From: Bacilli bacterium
Lineage (GTDB): Bacteria; Bacillota_I; Bacilli_A; RF39; UBA660
Length of the DNA: 64,000 nucleotides
Direction: 5' to 3'
NCBI GenBank assembly: GCA_017541325.1
Contig: JAFXZI010000003.1
Span: 92,191 to 156,190, forward strand
The position numbers and the translations under genes were made by a program. The notes under the pieces were generated by a model. That model searched no databases. It saw only the letters and a list, made by a program, of their open reading frames with translations, and was not told where the DNA came from. Within the stretch, counting starts at the first letter, position 1; every line of letters begins with the position of its first letter. Shown here piece after piece: positions 20,787 to 28,058 of the stretch.

Positions 20787-21164
20787 GGGGTCGACTAGGT
20801 TTCGACGGGATTTAGTGGGCTTAGATGGCAAGTAGATGGCAATCTATAAATGCAAATTAAATATAACTGGAAACAAAATTAAAACTGTACTAGCTAACAT
20901 GTTTGGTTCTCGCCAAGCTGTTGCTTTTGCCTAATAATAATTGGTGTACGCTCTTTTATTTCTTGCTTGTGGGAAATACTAGGGTTCATTTTTAACAAGA
21001 TATATTATTGTTTAGTCTAGAAACAATAACGAATATTATAGACTAGTTATAAGATAGTTCGTTAATTAGCTTTTCTTATAATGAAACTTATTAGTTAACT
21101 AAACTTGTAGAAGTCTAAGAATCATTGGTTTCGGACGGGAGTTCGATTCTCCCCGGCTCCACCA
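20787..21164 (+). ncRNA. ssrA: Transfer-messenger RNA (tmRNA)
   Basis: The 5' end GGGGTCG pairs with CGGCTCC at the 3' end (7-bp acceptor stem with CCA encoded), and GACTAGGTTTCGAC and GTTCGATTC mark the tRNA-like domain. The tag frame begins after the conserved AAATATAACT and encodes 21 residues, starting GNKIKTVLANMF and ending GSRQAVAFA, followed by TAATAA. The total length is 378 bases. The tag resembles Mollicutes tags, which are long and end in AFA, more than the short ALAA-ending tag of Bacillus. It is directly downstream of smpB. Confidence 0.97.
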
Positions 21165-21198
21165 TTAAGTAATTAATTCAGAATATTTCTGATTAAAA

Positions 21199-21226
21199 AA
21201 AACTAACTTTTTTAAGTTAGTTTTTT
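21199..21226. terminator. Bidirectional terminator between ssrA and the dehydratase gene
   Basis: AACTAACTT-TTTT-AAGTTAGTT is flanked by A and T runs on both sides, so it can end both convergent transcripts. Confidence 0.8.
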
Positions 21227-21233
21227 AATGCAA

Positions 21234-22190
21234 TTATTTATTTGAGTTGTTAATATACCAATTAATTGTTTTATCAAGTCCTTCTTCAAAAGAATAATCT
21301 CTTTTCCATTTTAATTCATCTTCTATTTTCTTTGATGTAATTGAGTACATTACATCATGTCCCGGACGATCTTTAACAAAAGTTATTAAATCTTTATTAC
21401 TATTAGTTAATTCTATTATTCTATTTACAACATATAGGTTGTCTCTTTTAGAATTTCCAGAAATATTATAGATTTCTCCTATACTTCCATGATGAAGTAT
21501 TAAATCAATTGCTTTAACATGATCTAATACATAAATCCAATCTCTAATATTATCTCCTTTTCCAAATATTGGAATTCTTTTATTTTGAATACAATTTTTA
21601 ATAGTTAATGGAATTAAAGCTCTATAAGATTGATGTGGTCCATAGTTATTAGTACATCTTGAAATAGTAACTTTAAGTCCATAAGTACGATAATATGATA
21701 ATACTAGTAGATCTGCACTTGCTTTACTAGCAGCATAAGGACTAGATGGGTTAAGTTGTTGCAATTCATCAAATTCTATTGTTGAATCGAGCGGAAGATC
21801 TCCATATACTTCATCAGTTGATATTTGATGGTATCTTGCTACATTATATTTTAAACAAGCATTCATAAGTACTGCAGTACCTAAAATGTTAGTTTTTAAA
21901 AAGATATTTGGATTTTCAATAGAATAATCTACTGCAACTTCTGCAGCAAAATTAATAACTATATCAAAATGTTCTAAAGAAAATATTCTATTTATTTCAT
22001 CTTCATTTGTTATATCAGCATTTATAAATTTATAATTTTTGTAATTATTAAATAATCCAATATTATTTTTACTATCTGGAACAGATAAATTATCTATACA
22101 AACAAATTCATAATTAGGATACTTTTCTAACATATATTCTAAGAAATTAGCTCCTATAAAACCCATACCACCTGTAACTAATAATTTCAT
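21234..22190 (-). CDS. dTDP-glucose 4,6-dehydratase-like NAD-dependent sugar dehydratase
   Basis: The protein is an extended SDR of 318 residues. It has a Rossmann GGMGFIGANF motif (residues 7-16), the TDE triad segment STDEVYGDL (T125-D126-E127), the YxxxK pair Y152/K156 in YAASKASAD, NNYGPHQ, and GKGDNIRDWIYVLDH. These are the marks of RmlB-type dTDP-D-glucose 4,6-dehydratases. The usual AESHVDRS segment is changed to AEVAVDYS, and NNYGPHQ is followed by SYRALIP instead of FPEKLIP, so the sugar nucleotide could differ. No rmlA, rmlC or rmlD lies nearby. It appears monocistronic. Confidence 0.82.
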   Translation of the reverse strand: MKLLVTGGMGFIGANFLEYMLEKYPNYEFVCIDNLSVPDSKNNIGLFNNYKNYKFINADITNEDEINRIFSLEHFDIVINFAAEVAVDYSIENPNIFLKTNILGTAVLMNACLKYNVARYHQISTDEVYGDLPLDSTIEFDELQQLNPSSPYAASKASADLLVLSYYRTYGLKVTISRCTNNYGPHQSYRALIPLTIKNCIQNKRIPIFGKGDNIRDWIYVLDHVKAIDLILHHGSIGEIYNISGNSKRDNLYVVNRIIELTNSNKDLITFVKDRPGHDVMYSITSKKIEDELKWKRDYSFEEGLDKTINWYINNSNK

Positions 22191-22264
22191 ATTTTCTCCT
22201 TTAGACGATTATTTATAAAAATATTTTATCATATTTTTTTAATCATTTAAAAGAACCCCATTGC

Positions 22265-22283
22265 ATATATATATATATATATA
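22265..22283. repeat. (AT)n dinucleotide run before the acetyltransferase gene
   Basis: Nineteen bases of perfect alternating AT lie directly against the first in-frame ATG of the next gene, and form TATAAT at their right edge (22280-22285). If that is the -10, the ATG at 22284 lies in the promoter and a downstream start is used. Runs of this kind can change length by replication slippage. Confidence 0.8.
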
Positions 22284-23105
22284 ATGAAAATGAGCGTGAT
22301 AGAAATGATAATAAATAAAAATTCTAAAATCATAATGAGTAATGGAAGCAATGGTATTGATATTCGTCAAGATACAGAAATCGGTGCTTGGAATCAAAAA
22401 AACAAAATGGATATTGAAGTCCCTTTTCGTTGCCAAGGAGGACGAATCCAATGTAATAAAATAGGAGCATTTACATACATCAATGATAATGCATATATAA
22501 GAGCAGTAGATTCAATAGGAAGATTTTGCGCAATTGGACCTAATTTAGTTGTTGGAATGCCAGAACATTCTTCTAAGTCTTTATCAGCTCATATTATTTT
22601 TCCGTATTATGATTCAAAGTGGATGGAGAATTTTTGTAATTATTCTTGTAACAATGAGGAGAATATTAATCTTATTAGGAAAAAGCAAAATGAAGAACTA
22701 AGTAATAGAGGATTAGTAACTATAGGTAATGATGTATGGATTGGTGGAAATGTTGTTATACTTAGAGGGGTTAAAATTGGAGATGGAGCAATTATAGCAG
22801 CAGGAGCAGTGGTTACAAAAGATGTTGATCCGTATACTATAGTTGGAGGAGTTCCTGCAAAAGTAATAAGGACTAGATTTGATAAAAATACTATAAAAGA
22901 ATTAATGAATTTAAAGTGGTGGGAATATGGTGCTGATATTATGAAAGATTGTGATGTAACAAATATTTCTAAAACTATCGAAATAATAAAAGATAGAATT
23001 AATAATAGGTTCCCAAAATATAAACCAGAACATATAATATTTGATTTTAAAAAAGAAAAAGTAACACCTCACTTATCAAAAAGAAAAAGATTTAGTTTTA
23101 AATAA
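22284..23105 (+). CDS. CatB/XAT-type hexapeptide-repeat acetyltransferase
   Basis: The protein (up to 273 residues) is a left-handed beta-helix acyltransferase. Hexapeptide repeats occur at residues ~60-85 and ~145-190 ([31 protein letters not shown], cited in part), interrupted by a loop with PEHSS, and followed by [17 protein letters not shown], the xenobiotic/chloramphenicol acetyltransferase signature. Related proteins acetylate sugars of surface polysaccharides as well as antibiotics; the substrate here is unknown. The start is uncertain: ATG 22284 and 22290 have no Shine-Dalgarno, while ATG 22305 has a weak GAGCGTGAT upstream and fits a -10 within the AT run. It is divergent from the dehydratase gene, which may act in the same sugar pathway. 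Confidence 0.82.
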   Translation: MKMSVIEMIINKNSKIIMSNGSNGIDIRQDTEIGAWNQKNKMDIEVPFRCQGGRIQCNKIGAFTYINDNAYIRAVDSIGRFCAIGPNLVVGMPEHSSKSLSAHIIFPYYDSKWMENFCNYSCNNEENINLIRKKQNEELSNRGLVTIGNDVWIGGNVVILRGVKIGDGAIIAAGAVVTKDVDPYTIVGGVPAKVIRTRFDKNTIKELMNLKWWEYGADIMKDCDVTNISKTIEIIKDRINNRFPKYKPEHIIFDFKKEKVTPHLSKRKRFSFK

Positions 23106-23132
23106 AAAAGACAAATATTTTTGTCTTTTTTT
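23104..23132 (+). terminator. Terminator of the acetyltransferase gene
   Basis: AAAAAGACAAA and TTTGTCTTTTT form an inverted repeat with a short AT loop, then a T-run. Confidence 0.85.
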
Positions 23133-23173
23133 AGTATCACAATATAAATATAAATAATTATCTTGTTATTTTG

Positions 23174-23182
23174 TGATATAAT
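23174..23182 (+). promoter_or_regulatory. Extended -10 promoter element for the DUF1292 gene
   Basis: TGATATAAT (TG at 23174-23175, TATAAT at 23177-23182) has no clear -35. It lies about 20 bases before the gene's AGGAGG. Confidence 0.5.
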
Positions 23183-23203
23183 TATCCTAGGAGGATAGGT
23201 AAT

Positions 23204-23461
23204 ATGAATGAAGAGAGGGCTAAAATAACAGTAGTAAAAGATAATGGTACTAAAGAAGAAATGGAAATAGTATCTATTTTTAAGATGGAAGCTTTTAATA
23301 AAAATTATATTATTTATAAAAGTATAGTAGATAATAAGTACTTTGCTGCTTCTTTTAATGCAGATAATGATAATATTGATACTAATTTAAGCGATAAAGA
23401 GAAAGAAGCATTAGAAGATTACTTTAAACTATATGTATTAGGAGGTAATCAAAATGCTTAA
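23204..23461 (+). CDS. DUF1292-like small protein
   Basis: The 85-residue protein contains ITVVKDNGTKEEMEIVSIFKM, YIIYKSI and YFAASFN, the pattern of the short DUF1292 (YrzB-like) family, whose function is unknown. A Shine-Dalgarno (AGGAGGATAGG) precedes the ATG. Its end overlaps the next gene by 8 bases, so the two are translationally coupled. It has no membrane segment or signal peptide. Confidence 0.7.
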   Translation: MNEERAKITVVKDNGTKEEMEIVSIFKMEAFNKNYIIYKSIVDNKYFAASFNADNDNIDTNLSDKEKEALEDYFKLYVLGGNQNA

Positions 23462-24347
23462 TTATGATGATAGTCACAAAGTAATGGAAGGAATTCATAA
23501 AGTAGGAAATTTCTTGAAGGATGCTAAAGAATGGGTTTTAGATGGAGGATGGCCTATTGTTCTAATTCTTGTAATCCATACAGCTCTTACATCTTTTGTA
23601 GTATTTGATGGACCAGATGCAATACGTCAGATGATTAATGAAGATAATATTGACTTTAATCAGGGAGTTGAAGTAACAGAACAAGCAGAAGATAGACAAG
23701 AAGAAACTTTATCTATAGTAGTTAAAAATGGAGATAATGCTGTAATAATTGGTTCAACTCATCTAGATAAATATAGTGAATATGATGATGGTGTTAAATA
23801 CTATGAAGATGATACTTGGGTAGTTAATACTAAAAATGGAGATGAATTCTATTTAGATGGAAATAATTCTACTATAGTATATGGATATAATCATGAAGAT
23901 AAAGCTATGGAAATAGCTCATAAACTAGTTGGAGAAAGTGGAAGTGTAGTAAAATACTCTGATATTGTATCAGGACTAAATAACAATGGGGCAGAATCAA
24001 ATATGACTGCAATTATTTCTGAAGGAGATAATGTAGTACTAATTGATTTAAATGATTCATCTTTAATTAAGTATTCCGACACACAAGGAAATAATGATCA
24101 AGAAATAAGTGCATTAGATGAGTCTTGGGCAATTAGAGTTCCAGATGGAAGTATTATAGTTGTTCATGAAGATAATGCAATGTTTATTAAAGGAGAAGGA
24201 TCACATCAAAAAGCAGAAGTAATCGCAAAAAACCTAGTTAAAGAAGGTGGAAAAATATCTGCTTATGGTATGAATTCTGTTCAAAATGAATCTGTTAGTT
24301 TAAATCAAGATGCTGATTTAGATGATGATGGAGGAAGAAGTATGTAG
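23454..24347 (+). CDS. Membrane-anchored protein with an internal duplication, unrecognised
   Basis: The 297 residues comprise a short cytoplasmic start, one hydrophobic helix (residues ~33-51, WPIVLILVIHTALTSFVVF), and an outside region made of two similar units at ~86-168 and ~184-271. Each unit follows the plan GDNxVxI...LxKYS...W.[VI]..[KP][DN]G...[YH]..DxAMxI..G...K[AM]xxIAxxLVxExGxxxxY. The C-terminus is acidic (DADLDDDGG). I do not recognise the unit. Translation is coupled to the DUF1292-like gene upstream and ends in a terminator, so the two form a small operon. Confidence 0.75.
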   Translation: MLNYDDSHKVMEGIHKVGNFLKDAKEWVLDGGWPIVLILVIHTALTSFVVFDGPDAIRQMINEDNIDFNQGVEVTEQAEDRQEETLSIVVKNGDNAVIIGSTHLDKYSEYDDGVKYYEDDTWVVNTKNGDEFYLDGNNSTIVYGYNHEDKAMEIAHKLVGESGSVVKYSDIVSGLNNNGAESNMTAIISEGDNVVLIDLNDSSLIKYSDTQGNNDQEISALDESWAIRVPDGSIIVVHEDNAMFIKGEGSHQKAEVIAKNLVKEGGKISAYGMNSVQNESVSLNQDADLDDDGGRSM

Positions 24348-24375
24348 AAAGAACTGAAATCAGTTCTTTTTTTAT
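24348..24375 (+). terminator. Terminator of the DUF1292/duplicated-domain operon
   Basis: AAGAACTG-AAAT-CAGTTCTT is followed by a T-run. Confidence 0.9.
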
Positions 24376-24431
24376 TTCTAATATTTGTTATAATAATAGG
24401 AATAAAAAGGGTTTTGATTGGACGTGAGTAA

Positions 24432-25424
24432 ATGATATTATTTGATGAATATAGTACTGAAAAGTTAGATAGTATTATTGCTGATTTAAATAGATTCTTT
24501 TATTTAATTGATAAAGACTTCTTTTCAGATTTTGATAGATTAAGAGATGAAATAACAGATGAGTACGGTTTTTTTAATAATAATAAAACATTACAAATAT
24601 CTGGAGATTTAGCAGGTGATATACCACTTGAAGAATCAATAAGAATTGCTGGAGAGGTCTTTGAATCTATTAATCCAAAATATAAAGAAATGTTTTTAAA
24701 TCTAATTAGAGATCCTAAATACAAAATACACTATGCAGAAGGTAATCAAACAAATTATAATGATGATTTATATTTAAATGGTACAATAGATGATGTTTTA
24801 GTTATAGTCCATGAATTTGCACATAATTTTGTATCATCAGATGGAGATGGTTTCTTCTTAAACCTATTTGGAGAAGTAAATGCTATATTATGGGAAAAAA
24901 TAGCAGTTGATTATCTAGCTAGTCACTATAATACTTATATAGATAATAATAGAGCTAGACTTATAGAATTAATGAATTATAGAACTAAGAGTTTAAAAAA
25001 GTTTTATATGGACTTACTTGAAAAGTCTAAAAATGGAATAGATAAAGATGGTTTTTTTGAAGTATATAGAGAAGCAAGTATTCCTGTAAGACTATTTCTA
25101 GATAGTAATCTTTTATTAAGTAGATTTGGTACACAACTATTTTTATTTAGCAATTATTACCATGATATAGGTTTTGTACTAGCTAATTCAATATATCAAG
25201 ATTGTATTGGTAATATGGATTGCATTTATAAATTATATGATGTTGAAAGAGTTAATAGTTTTAGTGATGATTTACTTTCTCAGGGATTAAGTATTTTCTA
25301 TGAAGATGATATTCCAATAATTCATGATGGAAAAATATCATTAAAAGGAAGTAATTATAATAGATTATTATCTTCTTTACACGAGACTATGAAAAGAGAA
25401 AGAGTAAAAGAGAAGGTAGAGTAG
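24432..25424 (+). CDS. Putative zinc metallopeptidase with HExxH motif, M3/gluzincin-like
   Basis: The 330-residue protein carries VLVIVHEFAHNFV, an HExxH motif at H127-E128-x-x-H131, followed by GEVNAILWEKIAVDYLASHY with candidate third-ligand glutamates E148 and E155. That spacing (about 20-28 residues after the motif) resembles M3-type gluzincins. The rest is predicted mainly helical. There is no signal peptide, so it should act inside the cell. The start is uncertain because only a weak GTGAG precedes the ATG. It is followed by a Nudix gene but with its own spacing. Substrate unknown. Confidence 0.6.
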   Translation: MILFDEYSTEKLDSIIADLNRFFYLIDKDFFSDFDRLRDEITDEYGFFNNNKTLQISGDLAGDIPLEESIRIAGEVFESINPKYKEMFLNLIRDPKYKIHYAEGNQTNYNDDLYLNGTIDDVLVIVHEFAHNFVSSDGDGFFLNLFGEVNAILWEKIAVDYLASHYNTYIDNNRARLIELMNYRTKSLKKFYMDLLEKSKNGIDKDGFFEVYREASIPVRLFLDSNLLLSRFGTQLFLFSNYYHDIGFVLANSIYQDCIGNMDCIYKLYDVERVNSFSDDLLSQGLSIFYEDDIPIIHDGKISLKGSNYNRLLSSLHETMKRERVKEKVE

Positions 25425-25449
25425 TATAATTATAATGAGGTGATTTTTT

Positions 25450-25869
25450 ATGGATGAAAATACAAAGAAAGCTGGATGTATTTTATATAATAAGGAAAAA
25501 GATCAAATAGCTTTAGTATATCGTAAAAAGTATGGAGATATATCTTTTCCTAAAGGGCATTTAGAAAAGGGAGAATCACTTCCAGAATGCGCAATTAGAG
25601 AGTTAGAAGAAGAAACATCTAGATTATGTCATTTAGCATGTCCTGAAGAACTAGGAATAATGAATTATATTACTAATGAAGATGAAAAAGTAGAAGTATA
25701 TATTTATTTAGCTTTAGATGATGGTAAAAGTAAAAAAGTATCACCTGATCCAGAAATACTTGTATGGGTAGAGTTTGATGATGTTGAAGAAGCATTATCT
25801 TATGATAATTTAATAGAGTTTTGGAAAAAGGTAAAATCTAAAGTAAGGAAGTTGATTGATAAACAATGA
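25450..25869 (+). CDS. Nudix hydrolase (MutT-like)
   Basis: The 139-residue protein has a nearly complete Nudix box, GHLEKGESLPECAIRELEEE, which supplies the GX5EX7REUXEE metal-binding core; the usual Gly after it is replaced (TSR). It starts KKAGCILYNKEKDQIALVYRKKYGDISFPKG, like small diadenosine/nucleotide Nudix enzymes. The end overlaps the next gene by 4 bases (ATGA), showing coupling to the SDR. The actual nucleotide substrate cannot be told. Confidence 0.85.
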   Translation: MDENTKKAGCILYNKEKDQIALVYRKKYGDISFPKGHLEKGESLPECAIRELEEETSRLCHLACPEELGIMNYITNEDEKVEVYIYLALDDGKSKKVSPDPEILVWVEFDDVEEALSYDNLIEFWKKVKSKVRKLIDKQ

Positions 25870-26504
25870 AAGTATTAGTAACAGGAAGTAGTAGTGGAAT
25901 TGGACTTGCTATTGCTTTAAAATTTTTAAAAGAGGGCCATCAAGTAATAGGATTCGATATTAAAGAAAGTTCTATTAAAGATGATAATTATACTCATTAT
26001 ATACAAGATATATGTAAAAAATTACCTAAAATAGATAAAATTGATGTTATAATTAATAATGCTGGCATTCAAGAAGGTAATACAATAGATGTTAATTTAA
26101 AAGGTACGATTAATGTTACTGAAGAATATATAAATGATAATATTAAAAGTATCGTTTTTATTGCATCTAGTAGTGCATCAACAGGATCAGAATTTCCAGA
26201 ATATGTTGCAAGTAAAGGTGGAGTAGTAGCATATATGAAAAATGTTGCACTTCGTATAGCAAAATATGGTGCAACAGCTAATTCTATTTCTCCAGGAGGA
26301 GTTATTACAGATTTAAATAAACATATCATAGAAAGCAAAGAATTATATAAACAAGTATTAGATGAAACTCTACTTAATAAATGGTCAACTCCAGAAGAAA
26401 TTGCGGAGTTTACTTATTTTATTGCAGTTATAAATAAAAGTATGACTGGAGAAGATTTGTTTATAGATAATGGAGAAAGATTGAAATCAAATTTTATTTG
26501 GTAA
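25866..26504 (+). CDS. Short-chain dehydrogenase/reductase family protein
   Basis: The 212-residue classical SDR has the cofactor motif VTGSSSGIG (residues 5-13), IINNAG, the catalytic Ser in ASSSAST, YVASKGG with the YxxxK pair, and SPGGVITDL. It is somewhat shorter than the usual 245-255 residues because the segments between the Rossmann strands are short. It is coupled to the Nudix gene upstream. The segment after it holds a preQ1-type riboswitch, so the queuosine transporter is a separate unit. Substrate unknown. Confidence 0.85.
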   Translation: MKVLVTGSSSGIGLAIALKFLKEGHQVIGFDIKESSIKDDNYTHYIQDICKKLPKIDKIDVIINNAGIQEGNTIDVNLKGTINVTEEYINDNIKSIVFIASSSASTGSEFPEYVASKGGVVAYMKNVALRIAKYGATANSISPGGVITDLNKHIIESKELYKQVLDETLLNKWSTPEEIAEFTYFIAVINKSMTGEDLFIDNGERLKSNFIW

Positions 26505-26509
26505 TAATT

Positions 26510-26550
26510 ACTGGTTAACCTATGCCACCCAGTATAAAAAAGTAAAGGAG
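26510..26550 (+). ncRNA. preQ1-I type riboswitch
   Basis: ACTGG (26510-26514) pairs with CCAGT (26529-26533), the loop begins TTAACC and ends GCCAC, and the stem is followed by the A-rich tail ATAAAAAAG before AAAGGAG. This is the compact preQ1-I layout: P1 hairpin, C-rich 3' loop side, A-rich strand, then pseudoknot partner. A CCT in the loop can pair with AGG of the Shine-Dalgarno, which would give translational shut-off when ligand binds. The gene it precedes is a queuosine-precursor transporter, which strongly supports the call. Confidence 0.75.
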
Positions 26551-26555
26551 ATAAT

Positions 26556-27212
26556 ATGAATATTTTATTAGGATTTTTAAGTATTATTATTACATTTAGT
26601 TTAGTAGTAATAATAGAAAGATTATTTAAAAAAGAGGGGTTATTTGTTTGGATTAGTGTAATTACTGTTATAGCAAATATTTTAGTATGTAAAAGTATAG
26701 AAATATTAGGATTTGTTACATGTTTAGGAAATGTTTCGTTTGCATCTAACTTTCTAGCTAGTAACATTTTATGTGAAAAGTATTCTAAAGAAGATAGTAT
26801 AAAAGCAATAAGATTAGGAGTATTTTCAAGTATAATATTTATCATTCTAACACAGTTTGCACTTCTTTTTATCCCTAGTAATGAAGACTTAGTACAAAAT
26901 AGTATGAAGACTCTATTTTCTATTAATTTAAGAACTAGTATAGCAAGTATATCAATGTATTATATTAGTAATATTTTAAGTATTAATATATATGAAAAAA
27001 TTAAGAAGAGAATTCCTAAGAAAAAGTGGATTAGAAATAATGTTTCTACTATGGTATGTAATTCTCTTGAAAACTACTTATTTACAACACTTGCTTTTAT
27101 TGGAATATTTGATATTTTAACAATTATTAGTATTGCAACGGTTGCATCAGTAATAGAGATAGTTATAGCAGCATTGGATACTCCATTTTTATATTTATCA
27201 ACAAAAAAATAA
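26556..27212 (+). CDS. yhhQ: Queuosine precursor transporter, YhhQ/QPTR (DUF165) family
   Basis: The 218-residue protein has six predicted membrane helices and the family pattern: ANILVCKSIEILGF in helix 2, GNVSFASNFLASNILCEKYSKEDSIKAIRLG (equivalent of the conserved FLxTDxLxExYG block), and a late TIISIATVASVIEIVIAALDTPFLYL. YhhQ-type proteins import preQ0/preQ1 for queuosine tRNA modification. The TD of the usual motif is SN here. AAAGGAG precedes the ATG and overlaps the riboswitch tail. No queuosine synthesis genes are nearby, consistent with salvage. Confidence 0.82.
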   Translation: MNILLGFLSIIITFSLVVIIERLFKKEGLFVWISVITVIANILVCKSIEILGFVTCLGNVSFASNFLASNILCEKYSKEDSIKAIRLGVFSSIIFIILTQFALLFIPSNEDLVQNSMKTLFSINLRTSIASISMYYISNILSINIYEKIKKRIPKKKWIRNNVSTMVCNSLENYLFTTLAFIGIFDILTIISIATVASVIEIVIAALDTPFLYLSTKK

Positions 27213-27238
27213 TAGTCAAATTATGACTATTTTTTTTA
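27211..27238 (+). terminator. Terminator of the queuosine transporter gene
   Basis: AATAGTCA-AATTA-TGACTATT is followed by a T-run. Confidence 0.9.
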
Positions 27239-27288
27239 TTAGATATTTTCTGAAAGCATAGGTTTGATATAATTAAAGTGGTGATAAA

Positions 27289-28011
27289 ATGAGAAGTGTT
27301 GGATGTAACCATTCCGCTCAAGGGTGGTATTTTGGAGGAATTGATTCCTCTTTTGGTGGAACATTTAAAGATGAAGAGGTTCTAATTGAAACAGGAATTG
27401 GAGATATTGTTCATTGTTTAATGGGAGATATTACTGATGCTTATGAAATGCTTAAAGATGAAGTTTCAAAACTTCCAAGTAATGATTTTAGAAGTGTAAG
27501 TAATGCTATACTTCGTGTCGTATGTAATTATTTTGGAGATTATTCAAACGTTTCACACAGGATGGATTATTATACACCAGATGATTTTGTTGAATCAGAT
27601 GCTGATATTGGAAGGGTCGCTGATTTAAAAGGAAAGAATGCTGCGATGTGTGTTGAAAGATCAATGCTATCTCAAAACTTATTACAAAGTTTAGGTTTTG
27701 AGAGTTATTATAAAGCTACTGGTGTTATTAATAATGGTAAGAATGATGTACATGCATTTAATTTAGTAAAAGATAAAGATAAATATTATTTATTCGATGC
27801 TACAATACCTGCAGAGTATGATGGAGAAATGACTCCTATTATTACTGAGTTACCTGAAGATGTTTATAATACTTTAAAGTCTCCTTTATCAAAAGATGGG
27901 TATTCAGTTGTTGTAAGTCACTACAATCCATTAAGAGATTTAGATGTTGAAATAACATATGATGCTGGAAGAGAAAATGTACTTGATACTACAAATATGA
28001 AATCAAAATAA
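27289..28011 (+). CDS. Transglutaminase-like cysteine-fold protein, unassigned
   Basis: The 240-residue protein has the order Cys-His-Asp expected of transglutaminase-like peptidases: C121 in KNAAMCVERSMLSQNLL, H155 in DVHAFNLV, and D170 in YYLFDAT. The surrounding pattern (Cys at a helix start, His-Ala before a strand, Asp-Ala-Thr after one) fits that fold. There is no signal peptide. GTGGTGAT precedes the ATG, and it is a lone gene ending in a terminator. The N-terminal 100 residues are unrecognised. Activity is unproven. Confidence 0.6.
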   Translation: MRSVGCNHSAQGWYFGGIDSSFGGTFKDEEVLIETGIGDIVHCLMGDITDAYEMLKDEVSKLPSNDFRSVSNAILRVVCNYFGDYSNVSHRMDYYTPDDFVESDADIGRVADLKGKNAAMCVERSMLSQNLLQSLGFESYYKATGVINNGKNDVHAFNLVKDKDKYYLFDATIPAEYDGEMTPIITELPEDVYNTLKSPLSKDGYSVVVSHYNPLRDLDVEITYDAGRENVLDTTNMKSK

Positions 28012-28037
28012 AAGGAACAGTTATTTGTTCCTTTTTT
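28009..28037. terminator. Terminator between convergent genes
   Basis: AAAGGAACA and its complement TGTTCCTTT form a hairpin flanked by A and T runs, so it can serve both the plus-strand gene and minus-strand RNase J. Confidence 0.75.
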
Positions 28038-28058
28038 TGTTATAATTATACATTTATA

